DNA from: Saccoglossus kowalevskii
Taxonomy: Eukaryota; Hemichordata; Enteropneusta; Harrimaniidae
Reading direction: 5' to 3'
NCBI RefSeq assembly: GCF_000003605.2
Contig: NW_003151276.1
Coordinates: 1 to 20,810 of the forward strand
DNA length: 20,810 nucleotides
Shown: piece by piece, positions 11,001-19,437 of the stretch
Numbering within the stretch: the stretch's first letter is position 1
Layout of the letters: the number at the start of each line of letters is the position of its first letter
The notes under the pieces: model-generated
What the model saw: the letters and a program-made list of their open reading frames with translations, nothing else
Databases searched by the model: none
Told to the model about the DNA's origin: nothing
Program-made: the position numbers and the translations under genes

Positions 11001-11949
11001 AATACTAGTTAAGCAAGCAAACAATACAAGTGGAGTTCAGGTGGTTACTGACAATAATCCACAGCTGTTGAGCTCCTCTCGTCCATTAGACATCAAAAAT
11101 GGATACTCATATTACTTGGAATATTATACAGTACCTTTACATATTGCCAAATGAGTTTACCAATCATTACAATTGTCAATAAAGAAAATTAAAACACTTG
11201 CATTATTAGAAAGCATGGACAGAATGCGATGAGAAGGAAACAATGTCCAATGTCATTTCAATGTAACTCTACTTTATGTACATGCATCTCTCTTTTAAGT
11301 CCTATCTCCCCTAAGGATGACCTACGTGCTAAGTATGATCTCAAGACTCGGGGCAATTTTAATTTAAAAATGAAGACATGGGGAAACAGTACAAAATCTC
11401 ATGAGACAAACTCTATATAGCAAAATTACACTGCTTTTGTTTCTGTTTGGAGATTAATGAATAATCAGTGCAGGAATGGAATGCCCAGGGGCATGGAGCC
11501 GTTGTACGTCAAATCAGTCACACAAGAGAACAAAGTGATTCGTGTTGTAAGGCCAAAAGATCAACCATTCAAAATAAAATAACACTGTTAACTTAAAATG
11601 AATTTGGTTAGTTCATAAAACTGGCAATGAGGCAACACAGAAATAAAAAATAAATAAATAAAAAAAATAATACCAGAGATAGAATACTATGACAAAAGCA
11701 AAGTCAATCAATTAGACAGTCAATCATGAGTGGTAATTTAGGCTTTATTGTTCACTTTCCAGCGATGAAACTCAGTCGATAAAATGATAGTACTTAAAAT
11801 ATGTACGAAACTTGTGAAATATTTTATTTTACATGGTAAAGAGTTAATTATTATATCTTTTTTAATTAATCACGTCAAAGAAAAGAAGTAAACTAAATGT
11901 TTTGGATTATGCATATACTTTTTATCGCATCTGACAGTGATCAAGTACA
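8087..11949. other. AT-rich stretch, no gene seen
   Basis: Nothing recognisable in any frame. Short simple-sequence runs (aataaataaata at ~9663 and ~11641) and a guanine run near 9697 are present. A promoter-like arrangement on the minus strand at 8840-8916 is reported as a finding. The frames at 10906-11154 and 11229-11420 look incidental. Confidence 0.5.
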
Positions 11950-12395
11950 TATTCATTCATTGTCTAGCGCTGAAAATGTTCGCGATCGCACGCAAAATGC
12001 AACGCAGCCAGTCTGATTTGTTTTCAATCATATCATCCTTCAGTTCGCCCCCTGTGAACTCCCTGTATGTGCCCCTGTCTTGAAAGGAAAACCATGTTTG
12101 CTGATAATGTCGAGTAAACGTCAAGTTACCAGACAGACAGTAATGTTACGCGTTCGTAATAACAAAGGCAATTGATGGTAAAATTGACGCAACCATCATC
12201 GATGCTCCTCGTTTCCAAAACATCTCGTCTTCATCGCAGAAAATGGAAAACTGTAGATGAATAATTCATCAATCAACAACAGCTCAGCGATGATGAGTAA
12301 AATGAGGAGCCGACGTCTGATGACCGGTTAGCTGCCGCCACCCCCGTTGCCGTAATCACACAAACAAATGTACTCAAATAAAATGGCGAATTAAC
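11950..12395. promoter_or_regulatory. CpG-richer block upstream of VPS41, possible distal or divergent promoter
   Basis: Against an AT-rich background this block has many CpGs, including gttcgcgatcgcacgc, ttacgcgttcgtaat and tgccgccacccccgttgccg. It lies 0.7-1.1 kb upstream of the VPS41 start. On the minus strand it contains a 25-codon reading frame starting at ATG 12222 (complement), MFWKRGASMMVASILPSIAF then VITNA, with a possible donor GC|gtaaca before its stop. This could be the first exon of a divergent membrane-protein gene, but I do not recognise it and cannot see a second exon. It may equally be a chance frame. Confidence 0.25.
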
Positions 12396-13089
12396 GCACA
12401 CATTTTTTATAAATTATGATAATTTGCATAAATATTATAATATAAATTTCAAAATTTAAAATATAAGCTCACCGCAAAGTTATCTGTACTGAAAGTTAAC
12501 TGCAGCTGATGTAAGCGACGATGATTTCAATGAGGCCGTGCTTGCAAACGGTGAAAAAAAAACTGTTTCAGCTACCTGCCATAGGCCACTTAATAACAAT
12601 CAGAATAACACACGTGCGGTTTTTAATAAATTATGCTAATAGGAAATCTCATTATATCACAAATTAATAATATTCACACTAAGAAAACAAACAATGTCCC
12701 CAAATCAGCCCGATTTTCATAATGGCGATACTTACCAGGGTTTTTTCGAAAGAATGCAGACTCGAATCTGTTACAAAAAGGACAGCCAGAGAAAGCAGAC
12801 ATCGAATATGCAAATAAGTCTAAAATATACAACAGGGCCTTCCACTGTATAGGCTAAATTGTTTAAATCCGCCAAACTAATTAAAGACGCAACTCTTTCA
12901 AAACTAAAAGAAATTAGTAATCTTGATATTTAGAATAATTTATCTGCACAGCTGTAGAATAATAATGCTAAACTTAATCTATGATAATTTAAAATGAAGG
13001 AACGTTTTCTTTCAGCGGAGTGATATTGACAGTGAATCGACCATATCAATTTATTTCCAGCATATATTTGCATATTAAATTGTGACCCA

Positions 13090-13097
13090 TGACGTCA
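13090..13097. promoter_or_regulatory. Consensus CRE (TGACGTCA) just upstream of the VPS41 start
   Basis: The perfect 8-bp palindrome TGACGTCA is the full cAMP-response element bound by CREB/ATF-type bZIP factors. It ends six bases before the ATG. Full CREs in animal promoters usually sit within ~100 bp of the transcription start, so this places the VPS41 core promoter here. If the 5' UTR is as short as the start context suggests, the site overlaps or adjoins the transcription start. Factor binding is inferred. Confidence 0.6.
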
Positions 13098-13099
13098 GT

Positions 13100-13111
13100 C
13101 AAGATGGCTGA
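13100..13111 (+). promoter_or_regulatory. TISU / YY1-like initiator overlapping the VPS41 start codon
   Basis: CAAGATGGCTGA matches the TISU consensus SAASATGGCGGC at 10 of 12 positions and contains the YY1 core AANATGGC. TISU elements combine transcription initiation and scanning-free translation initiation on mRNAs with 5' UTRs of roughly 5-30 nt, and are common in housekeeping and mitochondrial genes. The match is in the sequence; function in this organism is inferred. The last two mismatches (T for G, A for C) are the weak point. Confidence 0.45.
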
Positions 13112-13136
13112 CCAAGAGATCCCGGAAGAGAAAAAG
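13104..13136 (+). CDS. VPS41: VPS41, coding exon 1 (start codon, 11 codons)
   Basis: This is the first coding exon of the VPS41 orthologue (see exon 2 for the family match). It reads MADQEIPEEKK and stops at AAG followed by the donor gtgatg, in phase 0. Exon 2 opens in phase 0 with another acidic stretch, so the two join without changing frame. The start is chosen because it has a strong Kozak context (CAAGATGGC), because vertebrate VPS41 also begins with a short Met-Ala-acidic leader (recalled, not searched), and because a consensus CRE ends only six bases before the ATG. Exon 1 alone would not be recognisable; the call rests on exon 2 and on the matching phase. An upstream non-coding exon cannot be excluded, but the initiator-like start suggests a very short 5' UTR. 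Confidence 0.72.
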
Positions 13137-14799
13137 GTGATGTTCTGAATAACGTTGAACTAGTTAAATTTGGTAAAATGTTTGGCTGATGCATTGTATG
13201 TCACTTGTGTTTATGGTAGTCATAGGAACGTACACCCGAAGTGATACTCGTGTTCAACTCGGAAAGACGTTTGAGTCGATTTGTTGACATTTTCGTCACA
13301 TTGTTTTGACTTCTTCTCAGAGCGGGCACGTCGTTCGTTCATACATTACCACTGAATCTATCGCTCTGGAGTGCCCGTCTCACTTCCTCTAACCACAGTC
13401 CTTCTATCACCTTTTGCCTCGTGATTGCAATTACGTGGCAGCATTTTCCCTCGTTTACTCTTGGCTAGCAATTCATGGCATTAATGTGTAACATTTGAGA
13501 TGAGTTCATACAAACTGGGCCACCTGACGAACCTCGGTCAACTTCAGAATTCGAAAACTTAAGATGTATTTGTTTACACTGGGTTCAGGCACATTTAGTA
13601 CATTTAATTTTGCAAGAGACAAGTTTTCGAGAGGCTAAAAATTATGAAATTTTGTAGCAGTTCACAAATGCCACACAATCATCAAATCGTAAAATTTCCT
13701 GATAGAAAAAAATAATCAGTTTTACAGTATATCCTTTGGGGTAGTGTTTGTATGTGTAGTGAGCTGTGTCCCCTCCCCCTCCCTTGGTGACCAGGGTTAG
13801 TCTGCACCAACAATCATAGAACATCCAAATACAGGATTGATATCTTATACAACTACATGTATCCCATTCTATAAGTACTATCAGCTGTGCATGGTAATCC
13901 TAACAAGATATTAGTGTACTATAAATCATTTTTCACTGCTAGGACTTTTTGGAATTTCTCACCTTGAAGGTGTTCGTGAAGACATAATTTTGTGTAAGTC
14001 TCTGTGGCTTCGTGTTTTAGGATCTTTGTGAAATTATCACTTTTAAAATATTTGATTTACAAAGTTTAGCTTAATGTTGGTGATCATTGCAAGTGCACTT
14101 TTCAATTTTTCAATGTATTTTACAAGTGTTGTGTATATACATCAGAACACCGCATGGGACACATATTGAATACAATGCCATTAAATTAACTTTGATTGCC
14201 TATCTTGAGGAGTTTAATGTTCAAAATATTGTAATTTTTTCTGACACCAGAAATTTGTGGCAAAATAACACATTTACAAATATCAATGTTAAATTATTGG
14301 CTGAGACTTTATTTATGATGACTTGAATATTTTTGGTAATTTTGCTTTATTAATTAAAACTTTTTTCTGAAATTAAAATCAATACATTTAGTTGTAACAA
14401 CAAATTTGAATCTAGACCAATCAGTTATTGTGATCATCAACACTCTTCAGTTGCTATAGCAACCATAGTTTGTAGTGACTCTATGCTAGTGTATTTCTGT
14501 TAAGGATTCAGTATATAAAAAACAAACTACAAATTCTTTATGTGATTAGGCTAGTACAAATATATAAATTACAATGTTACAAATAAATTATTATCATAAA
14601 AACAATAAATTTATGGTTTATTTATACAACCTTTGAACCCTAATCTGGTTGCAATTTTGAATTGGAAATTGGTTGCAATGGGTATAACATAATTAAAATG
14701 AAATGTCTCTTCTAAATTCTAAAACAAATTATAGAATTCCAGAAAATGTTCATGTCAAAATTGTGTTAGCACTCTAAAAAGCTTCAGTTATTATTTCAG
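13137..14799 (+). other. VPS41 intron 1
   Basis: 1,663 bp between the donor gtgatg and the acceptor ttatttcag. The first ~350 bases are more CpG-rich than the rest (for example the cgggcacgtcgttcgttc stretch near 13325), as expected next to a promoter. The remainder is AT-rich with a short pyrimidine-rich C/T run near 13770. I saw no second gene and no recognised mobile element in it. Confidence 0.65.
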
Positions 14800-14985
14800 A
14801 ATTCTGAGGAGACAGAGGAAGAAATATCTGGATCATCAGAAGCAGATGATGATGAGGATGATGATGATGATGATACATCTATAGAGGATGAACCAAAACT
14901 GAAATATGAAAGAATTGGAAATGAATTACAAACCATACTCAGTAAAAATACGGATGCTATCAGCTGTCTTGCTGTACATAGTAAG
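14800..14985 (+). CDS. VPS41: VPS41, coding exon 2 (acidic leader and start of the beta-propeller domain)
   Basis: VPS41 is a subunit of the HOPS tethering complex, which joins late endosomes, autophagosomes and AP-3 vesicles to lysosomes. The exon has 62 codons in phase 0, between the acceptor ttatttcag and the donor AAG|gttaga. It starts with an acidic run (residues ~12-38 of the protein, including DDDEDDDDDD encoded by a GAT/GAG microsatellite). It then reads EDEPKLKYERIGNELQTIL and ISCLAVHSK. The vertebrate protein has an acidic leader followed by EEPKLKYERL..., ..EIL, and SCMTVHDK at the same spacing, just before the first strand of the WD40-like propeller. This is a from-memory comparison, but the EPKLKYER block is distinctive. 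The family is ~850 residues, so only ~8% is in the window. The propeller, TPR/clathrin-repeat region and C-terminal RING must lie to the right. I saw no exon 3 up to 20810. Confidence 0.85.
14845..14874 (+). repeat. GAT trinucleotide run encoding a poly-Asp tract in VPS41
   Basis: About ten GAT/GAG codons, mostly pure GAT, giving DDDEDDDDDD in the acidic leader. In-frame trinucleotide expansion can change the tract length without breaking the frame. Confidence 0.8.
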
Positions 14986-15009
14986 GTTAGATAATGTTCT
15001 CTGATACGT

Positions 15010-15412
15010 TCCACTGATATCTAAGTATTGGATTTTGATGAAACTTATGTGCTTATGTGCAGATTTGATTAATTTTTGGTTGAAATCTGAACATATTAAT
15101 TATCTAATTTGCATTATAATTCGCAAATTTTTGTGCTGTTTCATGACTGTTTCACTGATATCGAAAGAACCACTTAGGTAATGGACTTTTATGAAACTTG
15201 GTACATACTTGCAAAAATGCACATCCCTGATTAGTTTTGGGTAAAATTCAATGCCCATTAATTATCTAATCTGCATAATGATTTGTAAGTTTTTGGCTTT
15301 GGTTGGAATCTGTGCATATTAATTACCTAATTTAAATATTAATTAGTCAATTTTAAGCATTTAATGAAACTTTGTACATGTACATAAATACCCTGGGATA
15401 TTGCACAGACCT
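15010..15412. repeat. Degenerate ~150-bp tandem array, family 'gcatattaatt', left block
   Basis: About two to three diverged units with shared blocks: ccactgatatctaa, gatgaaacttggtacata, cacagacctgattagttttt, gcatattaattacctaattt, gcataattagtcaattttc. Anchors of the attaatt block are near 15089, 15254 and 15316. The same family returns at 19438-20486, so the 4 kb between is probably material inserted into, or assembled next to, an older array. Confidence 0.65.
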
Positions 15413-15419
15413 GATTGGT

Positions 15420-15454
15420 AGTCCCCATTCTGACGTAGTCCGAAAATGGGGACT
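15420..15454. repeat. 35-bp hairpin at a repeat junction
   Basis: Perfect 10-base arms AGTCCCCATT (15420-15429) and AATGGGGACT (15445-15454) around a 15-base loop that contains tgacgtagtc. It lies exactly where the left array stops and a different sequence starts, so it may be the terminus of a mobile element. The other end was not found. Confidence 0.5.
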
Positions 15455-15567
15455 TATGTTTTCACTTCCGTGTGTCCATGTCTGCATCTTAGAAATGTCT
15501 GGACCAATCACAATCAAACTTCACACATACATCATACATGATATTATACATATGCACGATCTGATTC

Positions 15568-16440
15568 AAGATGGCCGAATGGCGGCCATTTTTGTGCTAA
15601 AAATCATCAAAATCAAGCGTTTTTTGGCTGTTTACAGATGCATTTTGTTCAAAATTGGTATATATGTTAGACATTATAGGACCTTGATGCACATTATTTT
15701 TTTTTCAGATAAGATTCAAAATGGCCGACTGGTGGTCATTTTGTTTTAATGAATGTGGTTCTAGTGCCATATCTCTGACTTGCTTTGACTGATTATGTTC
15801 AAATTTTAAATATTCATTATAGATCATGTCATAGATATACAAATATATTGGTTTGACGATTCTATTTAAAATGGCCGAATGGTGGCCATTTTTGTGCTAA
15901 CAAAATCATAAAACTCAACCATTTCTTGGCTGTTTACAGGTGGACTTTGTTCAAACGTGGTGTATACATTAGACATTACGGGTTCCTGATGCACATCATT
16001 TTATTTTTCAGATCAGATACAAAATTGCTGTCTGGTGGCCATTTTGTTTTAATGAATGGGTTTCCAGACCCTTATGTCTGACTTGTTTTGACTGATTATG
16101 TTCAAATTATTAATATTCATTATACATGATGTCATAGATATACGGATATATTGGTTTGACAATCCTTTTCAAAGTGGCCAAATGGTGGCTATTTTTGTGC
16201 TAAAAAAATCCTCAAATATCAAGCATTTATTGCATTTGTGGATGGATTCTGTTCAAACTTATAACATACATTAGACATTACAGGTTCCTGATGCACGTCA
16301 TTTTATTTGTCAGATTGGATTCAAAATGGCTGACTGGCTGCCATTTTGTTTTAATGATTGGGCTTCTAGAAACATATCTCTTAAATGCTTTGACTGATTA
16401 TATTCAAATTTTATATATTCGTTATACATCATGTTGTATA
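15568..16440. repeat. Alternating two-monomer tandem array, ~300-bp higher-order unit
   Basis: Six ~150-bp monomers, each centred on an imperfect palindrome of the form AAAATGGCC...GGCCATTTT. Type A (followed by TTGTGCTAA) is near 15571, 15871 and 16174. Type B (followed by TTGTTTTAATGA) is near 15721, 16024 and 16326. Spacings are 150-153 throughout. A/B pairs are more alike across 300 bp than neighbours are across 150 bp, which is a higher-order repeat. The linkers hold gatgcacatcattttatttt and gttttgactgattatgttca blocks. The reading frames crossing it are incidental. Confidence 0.75.
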
Positions 16441-16621
16441 TATATACCATACTCGATCGCGTTAGCGCCCATGCCCGGGCTTGCGCCCACCCCCCACTTT
16501 TGCGCAATTTTTATATATGAGGTCAAATTCGGCAAAGCGCCCGTCCCTTCAAAATGCAACTAGTTTAAAACTTGGTCTTGCATAATGAATCATGGTAATC
16601 GTTTTTATATGATACAGCGTG

Positions 16622-17496
16622 CAGGGTTCTGCCCAGCCTGATTTGAGTGCCGGTCGCTAATTAATATTCATGAGCTAATTAATATTCATTTTTCCATTCT
16701 ACTAGCTACGATTTAACTACTTTAATTATTTTAACTTTTTTTTAAATATTTCAATGTAAAATTAATCTGCTTTGATAAAAGTGAAAAAATATATACACTT
16801 TAGTTTCGCAATCACGTCTAAAATACGTATTTTGAGACATTGACCTCTGACCTGGCAGCCATTTTTTTTTGTCAAAGCATGTCATCCGATTGTTACGGCC
16901 AAAGTGGAATCAAGAATTTAATTGTTTTCTTTTCCAATGGAATGCTAGTAAATCACATTAATAGTGAGAAATAAGTATTCCTTGTATCGCTGACTGAATA
17001 TAGCCTATGAATTTAATTTTATGAACGAGTCATGAAGCCAAAAACATCAATGAAGTGCAGATTAAACGAACGACAGCTTGATGCATCGCTGCCGGTGAAG
17101 TGAGCAAGTTATTGTTCAACTCGACAAATCCTACACACAACTAAACTTGCAATGGTAATCCTTCTTTCTGTTTATTTATCGTTGTCTTCCCTTCCATTAT
17201 CTTGATGTATGACTTATTCCGATCTGGTTCATTTGTTAAAACTAACAGAATGTCAATCGGAGGTTAAAACAAAAACAGCGGTGTCTTCTTTCATTAAAGT
17301 TTTGTTGTGTGTTAATTTTTTGCATTGTGTTGTGTGTTAAAACCAACAAGGACAATAGAATGATGGTCCAGTGGCAGACATCCTGTGTGTATCATAAACA
17401 AATAGAATAGTGCCGGTCGCCAACTTTTTGTCCTGGTCGAAAATTCTGAGTGCCGGTCGCTAGCGACCGGCGCCGACCAGCGTGGGCAGATCCCTG
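16622..17496. mobile_element. 875-bp hAT-like non-autonomous element, AGCGTG target duplication
   Basis: It starts CAGGGTTCTGCCCAGCCTG and ends with the complement of CAGGGATCTGCCCACGCTGG. A perfect 6-bp direct repeat AGCGTG lies at 16616-16621 and 17497-17502. CAGRG termini and short GC-rich subterminal motifs (ccggtcgcta, cgccgaccagcg) are typical of hAT-type elements. The 6-bp rather than 8-bp duplication fits a hAT side lineage or another superfamily. No transposase frame is seen; the 106-codon minus-strand frame across the right end is incidental. It is nested in the 16447-18163 element and is therefore younger. Confidence 0.65.
17452..17471. repeat. 20-bp perfect palindrome in the hAT-like right end
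   Basis: GCCGGTCGCTAGCGACCGGC is self-complementary over all 20 bases. It lies 25 bases inside the right terminus. The same gtgccggtcgc half-site recurs at 16650 and 17411, and a decayed form appears near 19376. Repeated subterminal half-sites are a common place for transposase binding in this kind of element. Confidence 0.6.
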
Positions 17497-17703
17497 AGCG
17501 TGGATATCGATCGCTGTGAACATGTTGTGAATGCGTAGAACATGGTAGCCAAAAATGGCTAGTTACTAGTTTTTTTGAAAAACCATATTGTTTATTCGCT
17601 GAAATCAATTCCAACAGATCGTACTTCGACATCGATAATTCACTTCTGCATTGCGTTACCGGAAAGTCTTCGGGAATTTCCGAAGAATTGCGTCAGTACA
17701 ACA

Positions 17704-17754
17704 CAGCATTCTGATTAGTTAATAACCAACTTGACCCATTAGGTCAAAGGACGC
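17704..17754 (+). repeat. Promoter-like ~50-bp segment, copy 1 of an inverted pair
   Basis: cagcattctgattagttaat ... ttgacccattaggtcaaagg. Its reverse complement recurs at 18859-18908 with about 80% identity by eye. It contains a CCAAT-type element on one copy (attggtt) and a dyad TTGACC-n5-GGTCAA, two nuclear-receptor-type half-sites in everted order. It lies 30-80 bases before the candidate exon start at 17783. Confidence 0.5.
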
Positions 17755-17782
17755 TGCTGTAGGTCAAATCTGCAATTGCATC

Positions 17783-17913
17783 ATGGCGGAAAGTGATTTT
17801 CATCGAGAGTTTGCGTACGATCCAACAACTTCGTCAGTGGAAATAATATGACAATTTTGACTTTGACTGTGTTCCAACAGACTCAAATGTTTTTAATTCC
17901 GTAAATTATGGTG
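17783..17913 (+). pseudogene. Possible dead first exon with strong start and splice donor
   Basis: The ATG at 17783 sits in gcatcATGGCGGAA, a good Kozak and YY1-like context. The frame reads MAESDFHREFAYDPTTSSVE before a TGA near 17848. In the next frame the text continues DNFDFDCVPTDSNVFNSVNY and ends at GGTG|gtacgtaa, a near-ideal donor. A one-base difference near 17848 separates the halves, so the exon looks recently broken. A promoter-like segment (17704-17754) lies just upstream. The product is not recognised. It may belong to the surrounding TIR element. Confidence 0.3.
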
Positions 17914-18478
17914 GTACGTAATTAATATTGTAATAAAATGTGCGTATTTTTTGTGATCATTTCTGTTTCTTCATTGTGAAAATCAATGACGACGCAACTA
18001 ATTTAGTAATTTGATTTTCCCTCAAAGACGTAATCTGTCACTTGATGAATCAAAATTTTCATTTGCACTCTTTTTCGAGGGGGGTGCTCGGGTAAGCGCC
18101 CACCCCTACAAAATCGTGATTTTCTGGGTTGAGGCCCCTGGGCGCTGACGCGGTCGAGTACGGTATATATATACATGTATTAAAAATGGCTGATTTTGAA
18201 TGCTGTTCCAGAGCAATATATCTCGATATGGACAAGTACTTGTTTGACAATCAGATAAATGTTAAAAAATCATATTCCTGACATAGTTATATTCCAACTA
18301 TATTACTATAAACAAAACTATATATCTTAAATTTTATAACTAACGGGGACTGTGCCATGCATGGCTTGTTATTTTTACAACTTCTAAAATGTTTACATCA
18401 ACAGTAATGAATGAACAAATAAATAAAATTTCCAACCGATCATCAAAGTTACAACGTGACAATAACTTCCTTCGATTA

Positions 18479-18686
18479 CTGTGGAATACTTTATTTTCGC
18501 TGGAATTAATTTTCGCTGAAAAGGCTTTTTGGGCGTTTTGCTTGGAATTTATTTTCACTGATTTTTCATGAGTTTAATGTGAAATATAGGAAAAAAAGTA
18601 TATTCGCTGGATTTTATTTTCACGGAATCATCCCTTCAGCGAAAATAGCGAAAATAAATTCCAAGCGAAAATAAAGTATTCTACAG
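18479..18686. mobile_element. 208-bp palindromic MITE, copy 2 (TA target duplication)
   Basis: Same family, length and orientation as 4289-4496, flanked by TA (18477-18478 and 18687-18688). The near-perfect TIRs contain TATTTTCGC arms on both sides. It lies inside VPS41 intron 2. The short reading frames across it on both strands are by-products of the palindrome and are not genes. Confidence 0.75.
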
Positions 18687-18858
18687 TATACCAATAATTC
18701 CTCTTACTCAGTCATGATGTCATGCAAAAATGTTACTTCTTTTTTTTTGATGTGAAATACATTTGTATATGTAAAATTTTCCTTAGTTTTATCGGGAGTG
18801 GTTATTTTTGAACACTCGATCGCTTCGGTAAAAAACACAGACCCACCATGATGTTTGT

Positions 18859-18908
18859 GTCCTTTGACCCGATGGGTCAAGAATGCCATTAACCAATCAG
18901 AATGCTGC
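18859..18908 (-). repeat. Promoter-like ~50-bp segment, copy 2 of an inverted pair
   Basis: Minus-strand counterpart of 17704-17754. Here the dyad is TTGACCC-ATC-GGGTCAA, with perfect 7-base arms, and the CCAAT-type sequence is intact (gattggttaatg). Downstream on the minus strand acatcATGGTGGGTCTG mirrors the catcATGGCGGAAAG start of copy 1. No open coding frame of note follows, apart from a 68-codon minus frame that I treat as incidental. Confidence 0.5.
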
Positions 18909-19375
18909 ATGGTAATCCCGGTAGAACGGTAGTTCGGTAGTTTTCTGAATGGTAGTGATCATAAAAATTACATTGCATGAAGTAAAGTGATGTTGTAGCA
19001 CGACGTGTTGGCATCGATTTCAGTTAAAAATTGCATAATGGTTTTTGAAAGAGGTGATTAAATTTTTAAAAGGTAAAATAGGTTTTGAAAGAGAAGTTTT
19101 TACATGATTCATGATGATAACAATTTGAATGTATTTTACCCAATCACGCAATTAACATATTTTTTTAGCTTTCAAGACTGTGTCTATCATCAGAAAGTAT
19201 TTACTTACAAACAAACAAAGAGGTGCTAATTTCACAAAAGTGACTAGCCGCTACCACATCGTGCGGCTAGGTGCATTGTTTACAAATTATAATCCATGAC
19301 TGACAGGATGCCTGTTGGTCGGTAAGTAATTATTCAAAATCAGGCAATAGGCGTGGTTGGAAGCATTTCCGTGAT

Positions 19376-19437
19376 GGTCGCTAATATTGAGTGCTGATCC
19401 GGGCTGACCACTGCCGACCAGCGTAGCGAGATCTCTG
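19376..19437. mobile_element. hAT-like terminus, related to the right end at 17496
   Basis: The sequence gtcgctaatattgagtgctg...ctgccgaccagcgtagcgag and atctctg aligns with the right end of the 16622-17496 element. The complement starts CAGAGATCTCGCTACGCTGG. Immediately right of it the 'acctaatttgcataatta' array resumes, so this element inserted into the array. A matching left end was not found, so the copy is truncated or rearranged. Confidence 0.5.

Larger units (their letters stand above)
16447..18163. mobile_element. TIR element (~840 bp) split by a hAT-like insertion; TA flanks
   Basis: Left end CCATACTCGATCGCGTTAGC then GCCCA. The complement of the right end begins CCGTACTCGACCGCGTCAGC then GCCCA. 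The 25-bp TIRs differ only by three transitions. TA lies outside both ends (16445-16446, 18164-18165), within TATATA tracts, so the duplication is only suggestive. Both ends continue into GC-rich gcgcccacccc tracts. Subtracting the 875-bp element at 16622 leaves ~842 bp. Candidate superfamilies with TA or TWA duplications (Tc1/mariner, Harbinger/ISL2EU) remain open. It may carry a dead first exon at 17783-17913. Confidence 0.6.

Noticed and set aside
10906-11420. Two consecutive plus-strand frames upstream of VPS41
   Set aside because: Low-complexity composition, no domain, no splice or start context that joins them to VPS41.
14796-15014. Minus-strand frame with a long serine run
   Set aside because: It is the complement of VPS41 exon 2; the Ser run is the antisense of the GAT codons.
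15372-15749. 125-codon plus-strand frame
   Set aside because: It spans the array junction, the hairpin and two monomers of the alternating array; open by chance within repeats.
16291-16563. 90-codon plus-strand frame
   Set aside because: It crosses from the 150-bp array into a transposon terminus, so it cannot be one gene.
17312-17632. 106-codon minus-strand frame
   Set aside because: It crosses the right end of the hAT-like element and its target duplication; no domain.
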